This document shows, piece after piece, positions 9,711-20,393 of a stretch of DNA of 64,000 nt (position 1 is the stretch's first letter; every line of letters begins with the position of its first letter). A program made the translations under genes and the position numbers. The DNA is taken from contig CP064983.1 of NCBI GenBank assembly GCA_016699635.1, positions 806,001 to 870,000 of the forward strand, written 5' to 3'. The notes beneath the pieces were generated by a model. It was not told where the DNA came from. It ran no database searches and was given only the letters and a program-made list of their open reading frames with translations. The DNA is from Bacteroidota bacterium. Its GTDB lineage: Bacteria; Bacteroidota; Bacteroidia; AKYH767-A; OLB10.

Positions 9711-12178
9711 ATGAATAAGTATTTGCGCTACTTTGTTTTTTACTGTTGACATGCTTGGCACTACTGCTCATTGCAATGGGACTTTCAGTCTTATTACAAG
9801 ATAAAATCAAACAATCTGTAATAGAAGAAATAAATAAAAGCCTCAACACACCTGCAAGTGTTAGTGAAATTGATTTTTCCGTACTACGTTTTTTTCCAAA
9901 TGCATCACTTACACTTAAAAATGTAGTCATAAAAGGCAATCCTTGGCAAGACACAAAACGCCCTTTGCTAAAAGCCGGAAAAATTGATTTGGTGCTTAGC
10001 ATTACCAGCATATTTTCTTCAACAATACAGCTGAAAAAGATAGAGATTTCTGATGCTGAATTAAATATTCTGACCAATGAAAACGGTCAAAAAAATGATC
10101 AGATTTTCAAACAGGGAAACGACAACAACTCCTTCGCTGCTGAATTCAAAAAAGTAATTCTTAAAAATGTTAATCTGAGTATTGAAAATAAACCATCTAA
10201 TTTCATCTTACAAACTCACCTGAACAAAAGCCTTGCTTCAGGTAATTTTAAGGATAAAACATTTGAACTTAAAACAGAAACAGATTTGTTTGCTGAAATT
10301 ATTCAACATGAAAATATTTCTTACATCAAACAAAAGCCCATACAACTTAATGGTGTTGTTTCGGTTGACCTACGTAATGACATTTATGCATTTAATGATT
10401 TAAAAATTCAACTTGCCAACTTAAATATAAATGCAAAAGGAAAAATTGAAAAAAGAAATGAAACTTTTCTCGATCTTAAATTTACTGCTACAAAAGCCAA
10501 TGCATCAGAACTACTTTCTATTTTACCATCTAATTGGGTTGCACCGCAAATTTTAAACTATCGCTATCATGGTAACATAAACTTTGATACACATATAAAT
10601 GGTGTTGTATCATCAAAACAATCACCAACCATTGAAATTAACTTTGGCACTAATAAAACCGACATTATACCTGATAATGAAAATTATGCATTGAAGAATG
10701 TTGCACTAAAAGGATTTTATTCTAATCGTAAATCCGGAAAAAATATTAGTGTTTTGAGTCTGAAAAATATTTCTGCAAGAATTGAAGGCAAACCAATTAT
10801 TGGCGAAGTTTATCTCGAAAATCTTAAAAATCCATACTTCAACATACAGTTAGATGCTGACATTAGCCTTGCCAGTTTAAGTCGCTATTTACCTGCTGAC
10901 TTTACAGAAGAACAACAAGGCTCTGTTTCTCTTCATGGTAGAATTAGCGGACAAGCAGACAAGAAAGATACTTATCGCTCCAATGGTACACTGACATTAA
11001 ACAATCTGAAATTTAAACTTAAAAAAAGAAATATTGCAGTTAATAGCATCAGTGGTAAAATTAATTTTAACAATGCTGATGTAAAAGTTGAATCTTTAAA
11101 AATTCTTGCCGGGCAAAGTGATGTTGTCATCAATGCAAATATTCTTAATTTTTACAACTATATATTTCGTGATAATCAGACTATCACTATTAACGGAATT
11201 GTTGAAAGTCATTTTTTAGATGCCGGTGAATTGCTTACCGGTAATCAATCTACCGACACTTCTGATTTTGATTTGCCTGCATATCTTAATCTGAATGCAT
11301 CGTTAAGTGCAGATGTAGTAAAATTCAGGAAATTCAACGCTAAAGACCTTTCCGGAAACATATCACTGCAAGATAAGATTCTAACTGCAAAACAACTTTC
11401 ATTTAATGCTATGGAAGGTCACATAGCTCTTGATGGCACTATTAATACAAATTTTAAAGACGAAGTACACATATCAAGCAATGCGAAAATTGAATCAATA
11501 AACATTGAAAGACTTTTTTTTGAAACAGGAAGCTTTGGTCAGCAAGTGCTTACAGAAAAAAATATCAGAGGCACATTGACTGCTTCCGTTCAACTTGCTA
11601 CCTATTGGACAAAACAACTTGAAGTAAAACAAAGTCGTACCATTGCATCAGCAGACCTAAGTATTAACGATGGCGCTCTTATTGATTTTAAGCCAATGCT
11701 TAAACTTTCGCGTTTTGTAAAAGGCAGCGATCTGCAAAATGTTCGTTTCAGTAAACTTCAAAACACAATTCGAATTCATGAACAAAAAATACTTATCCCC
11801 ACAATGGATATTCGCTCCACTGCAATGAACATGACCATAAGTGGCACACATGGCTTTGACAATTTTGTTGACTATAAAATACAAATGAAACTTTCTCAGC
11901 TACTCGGCAAAAAAGTGCGTCAGCAAAATACAGAATTTGGAACCATTGAAGATGACGGCAGTGGTGGGTTAAATCTTTTTCTGACCATGAAAGGGCCATT
12001 AGATAACCCCAAATTCAGCTATGACCGTAAAGGAGTAGAGAAAAAAATTACAGAATCTGTAAAATCCGGCAAGGATGATTTTTTAAAAATTATCAAAGAA
12101 GAGATAAGTGGCAAGAAACCACCAAAAGAAGAAACTCCCAAAAAACAAAAGGAGTTACAGATTGATTATGATGAATAA
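9711..12178 (+). CDS. AsmA-family outer-membrane biogenesis/lipid-transport-like protein
   Basis: About 822 residues after correction. An N-terminal membrane anchor (LLLTCLALLLIAMGLSVLL) leads to an AsmA-like domain (KIKQSVIEEINKSLNTPASV, FSVLRFFPNASLTLKNVVIKG) and a long beta-rich repetitive body ending in the AsmA C-terminal region (VDYKIQMKLSQLLG). AsmA-like proteins are bridge-like envelope proteins linked to lipid movement to the outer membrane. The best start is ATG 9711 (MNKYLRYFVF), but the T run 9736-9741 has six T where seven are needed to join this start to the rest; otherwise translation would have to start at TTG 9746 inside the anchor helix. It stands alone between sod and the cytochrome gene. 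The last 40 residues are Lys/Glu-rich. Confidence 0.88.
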
Positions 12179-12340
12179 TGGACTGTTCTTATTTCTTCAT
12201 CCGACCATTCTCTTTACTTGTATTACGAACCTATTGACGTTAATAATTTGATGTTTTGCCAAAGATTTCTGTTGCAGCACATTAAAAAAATTGATATTAT
12301 TGCCATCAATCCGTAAAAAAATATTGAGGATAATGCAGGC

Positions 12341-14269
12341 ATGAAAAACAAGATAATCGTTTTATTTCTGATTTCAGTAGCCATTATAGGTATTAGCGCT
12401 ATTCCTTTTCAACCAAAAAAGGCTATACTATCATTCTGAATCTCAAATAGCATTTTTTAAAAATCACTCAATGACACCGATTGCCCCCCGAGAATTTTTT
12501 TTAACTCCAGATAACTGCAAAGGCTGTCATGGTTTTGATACTTTAGGAATTGCTAATGTTGATGCCAACGGGCAGGATGTTAACCTTCATGATGACTGGG
12601 AAACCTCAATGATGGGACTTTCTGCAGTTGACCCTTTTTGGCGTGCCAAGGTAAGTCACGAAACTATGGTTAATCCGGCACATGCAACTGAGTTACAGAA
12701 TTTATGTATTACTTGTCATGCACCTGCAGGGCACTATAGCGCAATTTATAAAGGACAACAACATTATGTTATGTCCGATTTGTTGAACGACTCTCTTGGT
12801 CTTTCAGGTGTAAGCTGCACAGCTTGCCATGCTATTGGTGACAGCAGTAGTTTAGGTCAGCTATTTACTGGTCAGATTCCTTATGATACTAATAAAGTTC
12901 TATTTGGACCTTTTATTTCTCCTGTGGCCGGACCCATGCAACTTTATGTAGGCATGATACCTACCTACAGCCCACATGTAAGTGAAGGAAAATTTTGTTC
13001 ACCCTGTCACACATTACTTTCCAACACTGTTGATTTAAATGGTATTCCTACAGGAGGCACTTTCATTGAGCAGGCAACCTATCATGAATGGCTTAATTCC
13101 ACTTATCCATCACAGGCAACAGTCTGTCAAAGTTGCCACATGCCACAAATTGAAGATGCTGTAATACTGGCAAATGGCAATGTTGGTTTGCCCGACGAAC
13201 TCCATTTAATCTGCATCAGTTTGCAGGTGCTAACTCGTTTATGGTAAATCTGATTAAGCAAAACAAAACTGCATTGGGTGTTTCAGCACCTGACTATAAT
13301 TTTGATTCAACACTTGCAGCTATCACACACATGCTGACAACACAATCATTGGATGTGCAGGCTTCATTAGCAGCTATTACTTCAGATACAGCATTCATTG
13401 ATGTTGACCTAACAAACAAAGCAGGGCATAAATTCCCAAGTGGATATCCTTCAAGAAGAGCTGTGCTACAGATGATAGTTACAAAAGCTAATGGCGATAC
13501 GTTGTTTGCTTCCGGACTGTTTGATGCCAATTATGAAATGCAAAACGTGGCTTCACCTTTTGAGCAACACCATGATATCATCAACACACAAACACAAAAT
13601 CAGATTTATGAAATGGTAATGGGTGATGTAAACGGAACCGTAACCACCGTACTTGAACGCGCAGCTTCACATCTGAAAGATAACCGCATCCCTCCGGCAG
13701 GATTTTCAACCTTGCATTATGCATATGACACTTGTAAAATTGTTGGTAGCGCTTTAACAGATGTAGATTTTAATAAAAATGGCGCAACACAAGGAACAGG
13801 ACATGACATTGTTCATTATCATATTCCATTAAACAATTACAGTGGAACCATTAATGTTTATACTGCTGTTTATTATCAAACACTGCCACCTGCATTTTTA
13901 AGTGACATGAGCAATTATTCTTCCCCTGAAATAAATACATTTCTTACCATGTATGCCAATGCAGATAAAAGTCCTGTAAAAGTTGATGCTGATACATTGC
14001 TTAATATCTCAACAGGAATAAAAGAAAATATTTTAACAACCATTAATATTTCACCCAATCCAACAAGAGACGGAAAAGTTCTTCTTTCAGGCATAGGTTA
14101 CAATTCATTTCAATTAGAAGTGTTTGATCAAAACGGTAAAAAAATTAATGTTATTCTTACCAGAAAAAATAATTCAATCGAAGTTCAACTGCCCACAGCA
14201 AAAGGTATTTACTTTATCAGACTTAATGTGAATGGTCAGGTTAAATCTTATAAAATATTACGAATTTAG
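12341..14269 (+). CDS. Multiheme cytochrome c with T9SS sorting domain, frameshifted in this sequence
   Basis: About 642 residues after correction. An N-terminal signal-like segment (IIVLFLISVAIIGISA) precedes a haem-binding half with five CxxCH motifs: CKGCH, CITCH, CTACH, CSPCH and CQSCH. The second half has no CxxCH; it has a beta-rich region (IDVDLTNKAGHKFPSGYPSR, reminiscent of cytochrome c554-like/multihaem proteins) and a C-terminal T9SS sorting domain (INISPNPTRDGKV, GIYFIRLNVNG). It would be exported to the periplasm, loaded with haem, then passed through the outer membrane by T9SS. Two indels are needed: one extra A in the A6 run 12415-12420 and one missing T at 13205-13207. The total length stays a multiple of three, so both corrections are consistent with one gene. 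The FG-GAP/ASPIC gene follows on the same strand. Confidence 0.87.
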
Positions 14270-14327
14270 AAACTATAACATCTCTTATAAATAAAACAAA
14301 TTACATTAAATCAGAAACTTGTTTAAA

Positions 14328-17196
14328 ATGAAAAATAATCTTTACTCAAAATTAGGATGCCTGCTGCTCCTAGCACCTGCATTCTCCTTTGCACAACTTT
14401 CATTTACCAACAGTAACTCAAGACTGGCATCTCCAGCATTTCACAGTGGCTGTCCGGTTTCTGTAGTTGACTGGAATAATGATGGCTTAGACGACATTAT
14501 TCGTTTAGATAATGGGAAACATTGCTATGTTGATGTGCATAAAACCAATCAGCAATATCAACGCATATTTCTTGGTACATTTTCAGGAAGTACGTGGGCA
14601 ATGGCTGTTGCCGACTTAGATAAAAATGGTTACAAAGATGTTGTTGCCGGTGGCGCTTTTGGAAGTGTTGAAATATTAAAAACAAACAATAGTGGTACCG
14701 GTGCTACACTATCTTCATTAAGCAATTCAAATTTCTTCTTGCAGAATTTAACCATGGCCGATTTTGACAACGATGGTTGGATTGATATTTTTTTGTTGCG
14801 ATGATAATGCAGCAAGTCATATTTATCTGAATAATGGCTCCGGTGGATTTGGTGCACAGTCAAATATTATCAACTTTAACCTACCCAATGGTTCTGATAA
14901 TTCAGGAAACTACGGAAGTGTGTGGACCGATTTTGATAACGATGGCGACCTTGATTTATACATTGCGAAATGCAGACAATCTGTAAATAATCCTTCCGAC
15001 CCTAGACGTATTAATGTACTATTTGTAAATAATGGTAATGGTACTTTTACTGAAAATGCTGCTGCTTACAACATTAATATTGGCTGGCAAACTTGGACAG
15101 CGGCTTTCGGTGATATTGACAATGATGGCGATCTTGATTTGATGATTACAAATCACGACCACAACAGTCAGATTTTTCAGAATGATGGAACGGGTGTTTA
15201 TACTGATATTACATCATCAACAGGATTTACTGTTTCTGACATCACTCCTATTGAAAGTGTAATGGAAGATTTTGACAATGATGGATTTGTTGACATTTTC
15301 GTAACCGGAAGCGATTCACGCTTTTGGAGAAATAATGGTAACAGCACTTTTACTTTAGTTGAAAATTTATTTGATAACAATGACATGGAATCATTTGCTA
15401 TTGGTGATGCAAACCATGATGGCTGGATTGATGTTATGGCAAGTTATGCAAATATTTACACCATCCCTTCAAACATTGATGATGTATTGTGGATTAACAA
15501 CGGTAGTAAACAAAATATTATTGATGGTGTTGCCGGACTACCGACCAACAATTTTTTTAATGTGGTGCTTGAAGGAAATACTACCAATAAAGATGCTATT
15601 GGTGCGCGTGCACTGATTTATGGAACGTGGGGAGTTCAACTGCGCGAAGTGCGAGCAGGTGAAAGTTATGGAACCAATAATAGTGCAATTTTACATTTTG
15701 GTTTAGGTACAGCCACGGCTATTGATTCTATGAAAGTAATCTGGCCAAGTGGTGTAAGTCAAACAATAAGCAATCCTTCAATTAATCAATTTTTATCAAT
15801 TAAAGAAAATGATTGTGTTTCACCTGAGGCAATCGTTACTGCATCTGGTCCTTTAGTATTGTGTACAAGTGGCCAGGCATTAACTTTAACTGCACCTGCA
15901 GGATTTAATTACTTATGGAGCGACAGTTCAACTGCACAAAGTATTACTATCACCCAAACAGGTGAATACAATGTAACTATCTCACAACCCGGAAACAATT
16001 GTTCTGCTACATCAGCTACAATGGTTGTTATTCCATCACCAAATCAGACACCTGCTATTACTGCGCTTGGCGAAACTGTGTTTTGCAATGGAGGTAGTGT
16101 TCAGATTCAGGGACCTATAGGATTCAGCAGCTACCTTTGGTCAAATGGCGATACAACACAAACAGCTACTGTAACAACTAATGGGCCTGTAACATTGACT
16201 ATTCAGGGCATTTGTCAGTCATTTACCTCTGATCCAATTAATGTTACTGTAAATACAGTTACTGATCCGATAGCAAACGATGTTATTTTATCTGCAGCCG
16301 GAAGTGCTACATTAAATGCTACAGTGGGTAATAACATTTCATGGTATGCAACCAATGCAGGAGGTACACCTTTAGCAACAGGACCAAGTTACACTACACC
16401 TGTTCTTACCGCGAACACAACATACTATATGCAGGCAACTGACACCTTCGGTGGTGGCATTTACGCAGTAGGATTACCAACATGGTCAGGTTCTGGTTCA
16501 GGGTATTCTGGAAATACTACCAATGCTACAACAGAATTTAATGTTACAAAAAACTGTACTTTAAAATCTGTCAAAGTATTTACCAATGTTGCCGGAATCA
16601 GAAGAATTGAATTAAAAGATGCCTCATCCACTGTTATCAATTATGTTGATGTAAACGTTTCTCCTGATTCGCAGGTAGTAACACTAAACTTCCCGTTAAC
16701 TCCGGGAATGGGTTATACACTTGGCACAAATACCACAACCAATCAGAATAATCTTGGAACTGATTCACCTAAATTCAAAAGAAACAACTCCGGTGTAAAC
16801 TATCCATATACTTTATCTGATGCGCTAAGCATTACAAACTCAAGTAATGGTGGGCAGTACTTATATTACTTCTATGACTGGCAGGTAGAAAAAGAATCGT
16901 GGGAGTGTGTTAGCAATATGGTTCCTGTGAATGTGTATATCACCACCGGTATAAAAGAAAATGACAGAAGTATTTTATCTGCTTATCCAAATCCTGTTAG
17001 TGATAAATTAAATATTTCTAATCCATTCGGAACTGTAAAGGCAACATTGTTTGATGCTACATCGCGTGTAGTAGGTAGTTATGTTTTACAAAATGGAGAA
17101 AATATTTTTAATATTGAATCACTCAATGCAGGTGTTTACCAACTTCAGGTAAATCATGATGGTGAAATAAGTAATATACGCTTAGTTAAAAACTAA
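14328..17196 (+). CDS. FG-GAP/VCBS repeat and ASPIC/UnbV protein with T9SS sorting domain
   Basis: About 955 residues after correction. Signal peptide (CLLLLAPAFSFA), then repeated FG-GAP/VCBS calcium-binding-like motifs (VDWNNDGLDD, ADLDKNGYKDV, ADFDNDGWIDIF, TDFDNDGDLDLY, GDIDNDGDLDLM, EDFDNDGFVDIF), then an ASPIC/UnbV-like domain (GTWGVQLREVRAGESYGTN, GLGTATAIDSMKVIWPSG). Two Ig/PKD-like segments follow (LTAPAGFNYLWSDSST; GPIGFSSYLWSNGDT), and a T9SS sorting domain closes it (LSAYPNPVSDKLNIS, AGVYQLQVNHDG). It is predicted to be extracellular. One extra T in the T7 run 14788-14794 shifts frame inside an FG-GAP repeat. It lies 58 bases after the cytochrome gene on the same strand. ATG 14328 (MKNNLYSKLG) is preferred to a TTG three codons upstream. 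Confidence 0.88.
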
Positions 17197-17212
17197 ACAA
17201 AAAACTTAGCAG

Positions 17213-17239
17213 CCGCCTCTGAAAAGGGGCGGTTTTTTT
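17213..17239 (+). terminator. Rho-independent terminator after the FG-GAP/ASPIC gene
   Basis: Stem CCGCCTC (17213-17219) pairs with GGGGCGG (17226-17232, one G-T wobble), followed by seven T. It overlaps the end of the oppositely oriented amidohydrolase gene. Confidence 0.8.
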
Positions 17240-18425
17240 ATTGTTCTAATTCGCAAAGTGCCAAGTATGACATCAATCCTACACCTGTCAACAATGCTTT
17301 CTCATCAATATCAAATGTTGAAGTATGCACTGATGAAGTAATTCCATTGGCTTCATTTCTTGTCCCTAAACGGTAAAAGCAAGCATTGGTTTCCTGCGAA
17401 TAAAATGCAAAATCTTCTGCTGCCATCCAGATGTCAAGATCTAAAACATTCTCCTTCCCCAAATAAGCTTCGGCATTTTTTCTTGCTGATGCCGTCAGTT
17501 GCGGATTGTTTACTAATGCAGGATAACCTCGAATAATTTTGAATTCACAACTTCCACCCATACCTTCTGCAATAGCATTTGCCATACGAATCATTTTTGT
17601 ATGTGCATCACTTCGCCATTTTTCATCAAGTGTTCTGAAAGTTCCTTCAAGATAAACACTGTCAGGAATAACATTGGTTGCTCCGTTGGCCATTACTTTT
17701 CCAAACGACAAAACACTTGGCATAATGGGGTTTGCATTTCTACTTACAATCTGTTGTAACGCAACAATTATATGTGATGCTATGAAGCCCGGATCAATAT
17801 TCTGATGCGGAATAGCTCCATGTCCACCCTTTCCTTTTACAGTTACATAAATCTCGTCTGTACTTGCCATATAAACACCACTTCTGAAACCTACTTTTCC
17901 GGTTTCAATCATTGGCATTACATGTTGTCCTAAAATTCCTGAAACCGAAGGATTTTTTAATGCCCCTTCTTTTATCATTAATGAAGCACCACCGGGGAGT
18001 TTTTCTTCTCCGGGCTGAAACAATAATTTTACAGTTCCTGAAAATTCACTCTTTAATTGTTGCAAAACAGAAGCAACCCCCAGAAGACTAGAAGTATGCA
18101 CATCATGTCCACATGCATGCATGACACCTGCATTTTGTGAAACATAATCTGTTTTATTGGTTTCCTGAATGGGAAGCGCATCCATATCAGCACGCAGTGC
18201 AATAATTTTTGCCGAAGGATTTTTACCTTCAATCATTGCAATAATTCCGGTTTCCGCTATTTTCTTTTTATTACTTATTCCTATTTCATCCAATCTCTCC
18301 CAAACATACTGTTGTGTCTGAAATTCCTTAAATGAAAGTTCAGGATTTTTATGCAAATGCCGTCTGTCTGCAAGCACTATGTTAAACGCTATTTCTGCAA
18401 GTTGCTTTATTTTATCAATATTCAT
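17238..18425 (-). CDS. M20-family amidohydrolase (N-acyl-amino-acid/hippurate hydrolase type)
   Basis: A 395-residue zinc metallohydrolase of the M20D group, normal length. Motifs: RRHLHKNPELSF, ALRADMDALPIQE, HACGHDVHTSSLLG (metal-binding His/Asp), LFQPGEE (catalytic Glu and metal ligand), GQHVMP, KGKGGHGAIPHQNIDP in the dimerisation domain, and a late AAEDFAFYSQ metal-ligand motif. It hydrolyses amide bonds of N-acylated amino acids; the exact substrate is not determined. It has no signal peptide, so it is cytoplasmic. The gene is intact and stands alone, divergent from the papain-like lipoprotein gene and convergent with the FG-GAP gene. Confidence 0.93.
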   Translation of the reverse strand: MNIDKIKQLAEIAFNIVLADRRHLHKNPELSFKEFQTQQYVWERLDEIGISNKKKIAETGIIAMIEGKNPSAKIIALRADMDALPIQETNKTDYVSQNAGVMHACGHDVHTSSLLGVASVLQQLKSEFSGTVKLLFQPGEEKLPGGASLMIKEGALKNPSVSGILGQHVMPMIETGKVGFRSGVYMASTDEIYVTVKGKGGHGAIPHQNIDPGFIASHIIVALQQIVSRNANPIMPSVLSFGKVMANGATNVIPDSVYLEGTFRTLDEKWRSDAHTKMIRMANAIAEGMGGSCEFKIIRGYPALVNNPQLTASARKNAEAYLGKENVLDLDIWMAAEDFAFYSQETNACFYRLGTRNEANGITSSVHTSTFDIDEKALLTGVGLMSYLALCELEQ

Positions 18426-18501
18426 GTGTCAAAATTAAAACTTTATTGTTCAATATTTTACGTTTTTATACATCAAATTAAGTATTGTTTTCAGCTATAA
18501 A

Positions 18502-18521
18502 AATCACCAGATTTGGTGATT
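18502..18521. promoter_or_regulatory. Perfect 8-bp inverted repeat in the divergent region upstream of the papain-like gene
   Basis: AATCACCA (18502-18509) and TGGTGATT (18514-18521) are exact reverse complements with a four-base spacer, 59 bases upstream of the lipoprotein ATG and in the intergenic region shared with the amidohydrolase gene. It could be a small operator. There is no T tract, so it is not a terminator. Confidence 0.4.
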
Positions 18522-18579
18522 GACAATCCAGTTTGTTATATTCTACTTTGTAGCACTCATCAATTTAAAATTTTAAAAA

Positions 18580-20291
18580 ATGAAATGGATTAAAAGATTA
18601 TTCTTAGTAACATTGGCACTATCACTTACAATTAGTGCTTGCAAGAAAGAAAAAGATGATAGCCCTTCACCTACGCCTCCTACTCCTATTCCTCCAACAC
18701 CATCGGGGAATACGCCAAAAAATTTAGGATGGAACGGTGGTGATAACCCCAATTCTGTGCCTACCTCGGTTACCAATACCCCTGTATTTAATAGTGGAAC
18801 ATTACCAACATCAGTTAGTTTGTTACCACAGTTTCCTCCAATTGGTGATCAGGGTCAGTATGGAACCTGTGTAGCATGGGCTGCGGGTTACAATATGAAA
18901 ACTGTTATTGATGCAATCCAGCAAAATCTTAATGCAAGCGACCTGACGAATACAAACAAGCAAACGAGTCCTAAGGATGTTTTTCTTGCTATACCTGATG
19001 CAAAAAAAGGTCAGAATTGCAGTGGTACAAACTTTTCTGATGCAATGGATTTATTATTAAATCGTGGCGCAGCTACTATGCAAACAGTTCCATATACCAA
19101 TCAGGCAATTGTGCCAACTCCGGTGTGCAAAGTAACTGGACACAGGAAGCGAATCAACGCAAGATTAAAAATTACAGAAAAGTCAGTCCGAATATTCAAA
19201 GTATTAAAGAGCAATTAGCCAATAAAATTCCGGTAGTGATTGGAGCTAAGCTTTCCGACAATTTCATGACTTGGAACAGCGATGCCGTTTACAATTCAAA
19301 TTCAACTTACAATCAGGTTGGACAACATTCCTATCATGCAATTATCATTTCCGGTTATGATGATAGTAAAGGTGCCAATGGTGCATTCAAAGTTGTAAAC
19401 TCATGGGGAACCAATTGGGGCGATGTTGGATATATCTGGATAGATTATAATTTTCTTGTGAATGAATTCGTATTCGATCAAAACTTTTATACCGCCACAA
19501 CCGATGGAGGAACAAATCCTCCTTCACCTACTCCAACACCTTCAGGAGGCGTTGACCTAGCCTCTTGGGTGTTTGGTGATGAAACAACTTATGGTACATC
19601 ACAAACACAATATTACAACGAACGTGTTGTTTATTGGAATCTATACAACATTGGAACTTCGGGAGCAGCAAGTTCTTCAAACTGGAGTTTGTATTATATT
19701 TACTTTAATGCTTATGATGCCAATGATTATGGTGTGCTTTTCTATGATGAGTTCAATACATCTATTGCTCAAAATACTTATCAGGTTGACCCGAATGATC
19801 CCAATCACATTATTCTGAATATTGACATACCTGCTAATAACGATCTTGGTAATGTTGGTTTTGGAACACAACAATTGTATCAGGTTTACTACACCCCTTC
19901 AACTCTGAATGGAGAATATTATATTGCAATGATTGCTGATGCAGAAAATGCATTTACAGAAGATAATGAACAAAATAACTTCTTCTACACAACTGATCAG
20001 TATCCAAAAACATTTCAAAATGGCTACAGTGGGCGTATTACTGCGCAAATGCAATCAACCAATGCAACAAACTATGTAGAGTACAAATTCATTAATAAAC
20101 TTCAACCATCAAAGCACAATTTAACTTCAAGCATCTATAATACTGTTGTTACCAAACAACGTCCAAATGCTTATTCATCTGAAGAAATTGGACAGATGCT
20201 TAAATGGAAGAAAAAAACCGGTGACCTTGACCGTAAATTAGCAGAATTTAAAATGCGTCAAAAAGGCAACGGAGGCTTTGGTGCCAAATAA
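18580..20291 (+). CDS. Papain-like (C1) cysteine peptidase lipoprotein, frameshifted in this sequence
   Basis: About 570 residues after correction. The lipoprotein signal ends TISAC (Cys 21), followed by KKEKDD, an acidic/basic stretch like the surface-export signals of Bacteroidota lipoproteins, and a Pro/Thr linker. The peptidase domain has the nucleophile region GDQGQYGTCVAWAAGYN (Cys 97), the catalytic His in GQHSYHAIIISGYDD and the Asn in VVNSWGTNWGDVGYIWI, so all three are present. A second Pro/Thr linker leads to a beta-rich C-terminal domain (VDLASWVFGDETTY onward) that I cannot name confidently; a CARDB-like fold is possible. One base is missing near 19120-19127; an added C restores PVCQSNWTQEANQ. 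The substrate is unknown. A terminator follows. Confidence 0.85.
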
Positions 20292-20319
20292 ATTCAACAT
20301 TTAAACCGCAAACAATATC

Positions 20320-20352
20320 ATCCCGGTAAGAAAATTTCTGCCGGGATTTTTT
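20320..20352 (+). terminator. Rho-independent terminator after the papain-like gene
   Basis: Stem ATCCCGG (20320-20326) pairs with CCGGGAT (20341-20347) and is followed by a T run to 20352. Confidence 0.8.
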
Positions 20353-20393
20353 CTGTTTCACCAAATGATTTTTAAACTTGTAAAAAAAATATT

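Noticed and set aside
18430..18437. TAATTTTG on the minus strand, five bases before the M20 amidohydrolase ATG
   Set aside because: It would require a leaderless transcript, and no -33 element lies at the usual distance, so I treat it as chance.
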